Shown here piece by piece: positions 6,001 through 6,084 of a stretch of DNA of 6,084 nucleotides. Made by a program: the position numbers and the translations under genes. This DNA comes from Fidelibacterota bacterium (GTDB taxonomy: Bacteria > Fidelibacterota > Marinisomatia > Marinisomatales > TCS55): the NCBI GenBank assembly GCA_002701945.1, contig NZXJ01000031.1, forward strand, positions 8,327-14,410, written 5' to 3'. Each line of letters opens with the position of its first letter. Position 1 is the stretch's first letter. The notes beneath the pieces were generated by a model. The model worked only from the letters and a program-made list of their open reading frames with translations, searched no databases and had not been told where the DNA came from.

Positions 6001-6084
6001 GTCTGCCATTGATAAACTAGCATTATTTCCAGCAGCATCTTTAATTGCACCACCATTTAACACTAATGAACTTGAAGAAATATA
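1..6084 (-). CDS. Internal part of a giant multidomain secreted/surface adhesin-like protein (both ends outside window)
   Basis: One reading frame is open for all 2,028 codons from 6084 to 1, with no in-frame stop. Recognisable domains cover nearly all of it, so it is a real gene and neither random nor broken. It has no start codon, ribosome binding site, signal peptide or stop in view, and it is partial at both ends. Order: Ig-like array, FN3, LamG, FN3, parallel beta-helix, cadherin-like domain, four He_PIG/CADG repeats, two further Ig-like repeats, SbsA/Big_5-like, dockerin-like. No enzyme active site or transmembrane segment was recognised. The protein is rich in Asp, Asn, Ser, Thr and Gly, poor in Lys and Arg, and has only one Cys (r519). 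These features fit an exported protein. Proteins of this build usually act in adhesion, in binding polysaccharide or particles, or as long cell-surface stalks. That role is inferred, not shown. Export by a type IX system is possible in this kind of organism, but the C-terminal sorting signal would lie below position 1. Confidence 0.97.
91..441 (-). other. SbsA/Big_5-type Ig-like domain
   Basis: Residues 1882-1998. The expected landmarks are present: I-F-P-D-T-S-E-N-I near the start, I-V-L-T-F-T-G-Q-M-N-L-D-S-Y (the 'itl.Fs..Md..s' strand, r1902-1915), H-L-T-I-H-P-D-E-N-F-Y-A-D-E-Q-I-R-V-S-I (r1945-1963), and a terminal loop I-W-N-N-P-F-D-G-N-N-N-G-D-P-D-G at r1970-1985. This last loop, rich in Asp, Asn and Gly, is typical where such domains lead into a dockerin-like segment in secreted proteins, and it may bind calcium. 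The domain probably ends the stalk. Confidence 0.85.
442..762 (-). repeat. Ig-like 'S.DG..W' repeat G2 (about 107 residues)
   Basis: Residues 1775-1881. It aligns with G1 element by element: V-K-L-T-Y-S-I-T-D-S-T-N-D-S, L-R-Y-S-S-D-D-G-M-S-W (Trp r1820), T-L-V-W-K-S-D-D-D-L (r1840-1849), L-E-L-S-I-L-D and I-E-I-H-F-D-N-Q (r1874-1881). Overall identity to G1 is low, so the duplication is old. The match in order and spacing (116 residues between the two DG..W Trp residues) is the evidence for homology. Confidence 0.75.
763..1107 (-). repeat. Ig-like 'S.DG..W' repeat G1 (about 115 residues)
   Basis: Residues 1660-1774. I do not know a firm family name. It shows Y-P-P-E-I-T-F-L-P, L-Y-L-Y-D-F-D-D-D-E-L-D-Y, S-T-D-G-I-V-W (Trp r1704), M-S-I-I-W-Y-S-M-A-D-L (r1721-1731), L-K-I-Q-A-Y-D and closes with F-A-I-D-N-H (r1768-1773). 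The layout 'tension of a difference, sample with DG..W, ...W.s..DL..., ..v.A.D..., f.iDN' is common in large secreted proteins of FCB-group bacteria and Planctomycetes. It is predicted to be beta-sandwich and highly acidic (F-D-D-D-E). Its role is probably a spacer. Confidence 0.75.
1108..1365 (-). repeat. He_PIG/CADG-type Ig-like repeat C4 (86 residues)
   Basis: Residues 1574-1659. It begins V-P-L-I-T-S-H-E and contains L-D-P-E-D-S-T-L-T-W-E-L, G-P-P-W-M-T-L, I-Y-G-L-V-S-R-G-S-D-D-T-F, V-S-D-G-E-L-T-D-T-M and ends E-V-I-D-I-N. It pairs with C2 (D-P-E-D-S-T-L-x-W-E and V-S-D-G-E-x-x-D-T). The G-T-P turn is degenerate (G-L-V). It is the last of the four before a different Ig-like family begins. 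Confidence 0.87.
1366..1626 (-). repeat. He_PIG/CADG-type Ig-like repeat C3 (87 residues)
   Basis: Residues 1487-1573. It starts F-P-V-I-T-S-S-D-S and contains G-Y-D-P-D-G-L-P-V-S-W, L-P-S-W-L-S-M-E-G-D, V-S-G-I-P-R-E-G-D-L-D-T-I-F, A-S-D-G-L-L-S-D-S-L-E-I-G and closes N-P-V-N-D. The shared G-Y-D-P-D, P-S-W-L, E-G-D-L-D-T and L-E-x-G-x-x-V-x-P-V-N-D elements pair it with C1. A short open frame that can be read at 1398-1583 in another minus-strand frame is a shadow of this repeat. Confidence 0.89.
1627..1890 (-). repeat. He_PIG/CADG-type Ig-like repeat C2 (88 residues)
   Basis: Residues 1399-1486. It begins P-P-I-I-K-S-P-D-S and contains A-E-D-P-E-D-S-T-L-I-W-E-F, L-P-S-W-M-S-T, V-F-G-S-P-P, then V-S-D-G-E-Y-L-D-T and ends with I-P-Y-D-D. 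It resembles C4, including a 33-base stretch at 1784-1816 that differs by one base from 1259-1291 in C4. The canonical G-T-P turn is G-S-P here. Confidence 0.88.
1891..2151 (-). repeat. He_PIG/CADG-type Ig-like repeat C1 (87 residues)
   Basis: Residues 1312-1398. The pattern is P-P-V-I-T-S-S-P near the start, G-Y-D-P-D (A/A' turn), P-S-W-L-T-M, I-Y-G-T-P-L-E-G-D-L-D-T-S-F (the 'G.L.GTP' turn of He_PIG and dystroglycan-type cadherin-like domains), and T-P-V-N-D at the end. It resembles C3 more than its immediate neighbour C2. Its SD...AD.LE strand lacks the usual S-D-G turn, which reads Y-S-D-S-Y. It is a spacer module of the stalk. Confidence 0.88.
2152..2448 (-). other. Cadherin/VCBS-like tandem-repeat domain (Cadherin_5 / Ig_17-like)
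   Basis: Residues 1213-1311. The motif order N-E-D-S-D-L-L-F-N-P-V-L-N-D-S (r1230-1244), then H-G-E-I-E-I, then I-L-Y-Q-P-D-E-N-F-F-G-K-D-T-I-L-Y-A-F-D-N (r1272-1292) matches the usual 'edt...n.l.ND' / 'G.v.....g...Y.Pd.nf.G.Dsf.Y...D' pattern of bacterial cadherin-like repeats in large adhesins. It ends in D-D-D-P-P before the next array. A structural or adhesive role with calcium at the Asp-rich junction is inferred. The final strand carries R-R-D-S-A-L-T-I-I-T, so only this single copy is present here. Confidence 0.8.
2449..3603 (-). other. Right-handed parallel beta-helix (pectin-lyase-like / Pmp-type GGAI rungs)
   Basis: Residues 828-1212. The N-terminal cap is typical of this fold: G-A-G-D-F-I-S-I-Q-A-A-I-N (r836-848), then D-D-D-T-L-L-V-F-S-G-T-Y-Y-E-N-I-N and S-T-I-I-D-G (r891-896). 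Seven rungs follow, each with a G-G-A-I-like turn whose hydrophobic residue is at r931, 957, 983, 1009, 1035, 1062 and 1088, spacing 26-27 residues. Asn-rich strands such as I-T-N-T-V-L-S-N-N-N lie between them, as in chlamydial Pmp-like repeats. The C-terminal end (P-L-F-N-D...Y-S-L-S-D-Y-S-M-A-I-G...D-I-N-G-V-N-R-P-A-P-Q-G...D-L-G-A-Y-E, r1154-1210) is the usual cap of secreted beta-helix proteins. No catalytic residues of polysaccharide lyases or hydrolases were recognised, so a binding or structural role is more likely than an enzymatic one. Confidence 0.93.
3604..3885 (-). other. Fibronectin type III domain 2
   Basis: Residues 734-827. It starts P-P-D-M-P-E-E-L-V-S-V-A-G-N-R-Q-I-T-L-S-W (Trp at r754). 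It continues N-Q-E-E-D-L-Y-Q-Y-L-I-Y-G-G-T and ends N-G-T-T-Y-Y-Y-R-I-S-A-I-D-Y-S-G-L-E-S (r797-815). It is clearly FN3 and resembles FN3-1 at the B-strand Trp and the YYRISAID strand. The two may be copies of one domain separated by the LamG insertion. It acts as a linker between LamG and the beta-helix. Confidence 0.9.
3886..4548 (-). other. LamG/concanavalin A-like domain (LamG_3 type) with trailing 'YWKF/SGNGN' segment
   Basis: Residues 513-733, with the core at about r516-677. Hallmarks are L-S-F-D-G-D-N-D-F-I at r520-529, K-W-Y-H-G-V-A-V-F at r600-608, L-Y-M-N-G-E-L-V-G-S at r615-624, and F-D-G-K-I-D-E-V-I-I-W-N at r650-661 followed by L-S-I-S-E-I. These are the standard strands of the LamG_3 jelly roll, which in other proteins binds glycans or matrix-like ligands and calcium. 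The usual 'I-S-A-W-V/I-K-P' strand reads I-S-V-L-F-K-P here and lacks the Trp. After the core, r695-724 carry L-G-Y-W-K-F-G-E...Y-D-I-S-G-N-G-N-H...N-G-A-S-W, a segment that in many LamG proteins precedes the core. This is the most likely ligand-binding module in the window, but its ligand cannot be told from sequence. Confidence 0.92.
4549..4827 (-). other. Fibronectin type III domain 1
   Basis: Residues 420-512. The domain opens with P-x-x-P-T-N-L-I-A-T-P-G and then G-K-V-D-L-T-W (Trp at r441), the standard FN3 B-strand. N-S-E-T-D-L-A-Y-Y-K-V-Y follows, and it ends with W-Y-Y-R-I-S-A-I-D-L-A-G-N-E-S (r487-501), the F/G-strand signature of bacterial FN3. FN3 domains in secreted bacterial proteins act mainly as linkers between binding modules. 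Here one sits on each side of the LamG domain, so this one probably positions LamG away from the Ig-like stalk. Confidence 0.9.
4828..5199 (-). repeat. Ig-like tandem repeat, copy 3 (124 residues, last of the array)
   Basis: Residues 296-419. Landmarks are S-V-T-S-L-D-S-N-G-T-Y, F-G-D-T-I, F-S-E-N-V-N-V-S-G-S-P-Q-L-I-L-E-T-G, I-S-G-S-G-S-S-T-L, L-N-G-G-S-I-R-D-L-A-G-N-G and a closing I-Y-I-D-G (r415-419). The tail has drifted: P-E-K-G-S-T-F-S-I-S-G-S-K replaces the P-G-S-x-G-S-L-S-x-N-K form. This is often seen in the terminal member of an array, where it passes into a different fold, here FN3. The AT-rich run near 4836-4846 is coding for this tail and is not a promoter. Confidence 0.9.
5200..5571 (-). 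repeat. Ig-like tandem repeat, copy 2 (124 residues)
   Basis: Residues 172-295. It has the same layout as copy 1: S-V-T-S-T-Y-S-D-G-T-Y, I-V-G-D-S-I, then F-S-E-V-V-T-V-T-G-V-P (r200-210), I-T-L-E-T-G-D-N-D, N-D-L-S-Y, S-I-K-D-A-A-G-N-N and the closing L-V-V-D-G (r291-295). The copies agree strongly in the conserved turns and differ elsewhere, as expected for an old tandem array kept by selection on the fold. Function is as for the neighbouring copies: spacing or adhesion, with no catalytic residues. Confidence 0.9.
5572..5949 (-). repeat. Ig-like tandem repeat, copy 1 (126 residues)
   Basis: Residues 46-171. This is a bacterial Ig-like beta-sandwich repeat of a kind common in giant proteins of marine bacteria. 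Landmarks are V-T-S-S-L-A-D-G-S-Y near the start, V-G-D-T-I (r65-68 ends the motif), Y-S-S-G-S-G-S-S in the middle, N-D-L-D-Y, then L-N-G-G-S-I-R-D-I-S-G-N-N and the terminal L-V-V-D-G (r167-171). It is the most diverged copy. The acidic 'FSE.V.V.G.P.L.LETG' strand of its neighbours is here F-D-D-T-I-Y-V-I-G-R-P-Q-V-S-L-V-T. It is likely a structural spacer whose loop Asp residues bind calcium, which is inferred from related domains. Confidence 0.88.
5950..6084 (-). repeat. Ig-like tandem repeat, copy 0 (C-terminal 45 residues only)
   Basis: Residues 1-45 are the end of an Ig-like repeat of the same family as the three complete copies that follow. The diagnostic tail is visible: S-L-V-L-N-G-G-A-I-K-D-A-A-G-N-N, then P-G-S-S-G-S-L-S-S-N-K-S and the closing A-V-D-G. 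The rest of this copy lies beyond 6084, so the array continues upstream and its true copy number is unknown. A 21-base stretch at 6022-6042 is identical to 5272-5292 in copy 2, exactly 250 codons away. Confidence 0.9.

Noticed and set aside
1..6084. Non-coding or degraded DNA, suggested by the lack of long called genes
   Set aside because: The minus-strand frame is fully open with conserved domains throughout. The absence of a call comes from the start and stop being outside the window.

Overview
The whole 6,084-base window lies inside one very large protein-coding gene on the minus strand. Minus-strand codons occupy + positions 3k+1 to 3k+3. Reading from 6084 down to 1 gives 2,028 consecutive sense codons, with no stop and with continuous domain homology from one edge to the other. 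Neither the true start nor the stop codon is in the window. The gene continues beyond 6084 (N-terminal side) and below 1 (C-terminal side). There is no intergenic DNA, RNA gene, promoter, terminator or mobile element here.

Residue numbers (r) in this annotation count from the upper edge: r1 is the codon at 6084..6082 and r2028 is the codon at 3..1. The domain order from N to C is as follows. First comes an array of about 125-residue bacterial Ig-like repeats, one partial and three complete (6084-4828). Then come FN3 (4827-4549), a LamG/concanavalin-like domain with a trailing 'YWKF...SGNGN' segment (4548-3886), and a second FN3 (3885-3604). These are followed by a right-handed parallel beta-helix with seven regularly spaced 26-residue GGAI rungs (3603-2449), a cadherin/VCBS-like tandem-repeat domain (2448-2152), and four He_PIG/CADG-type Ig-like repeats (2151-1108). 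The C-terminal part holds two copies of an Ig-like 'stimulus/DGxxW' repeat (1107-442), an SbsA/Big_5-type Ig-like domain (441-91), and the first half of a dockerin-like EF-hand segment that runs off the window (90-1).

This architecture is that of a giant secreted or surface-displayed adhesin-like protein. No catalytic domain is evident. Most modules are beta-sandwich spacers, many of them very acidic and probably calcium-stabilised. LamG and the beta-helix are the best candidates for binding glycans or other surface ligands. The single cysteine in 2,028 residues fits an extracellular protein that does not rely on disulfides.

The DNA is AT-rich (about one third G+C by eye), with A/T-ending codons. 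The combination of LamG plus 'LLGYWKF', FN3, a 'GDF.SIQAAIN' beta-helix and a terminal dockerin-like segment resembles large proteins of marine Bacteroidota/FCB-group bacteria, particularly Candidatus Marinimicrobia (SAR406). That assignment is an inference from architecture and composition. No phylogenetic marker is present.
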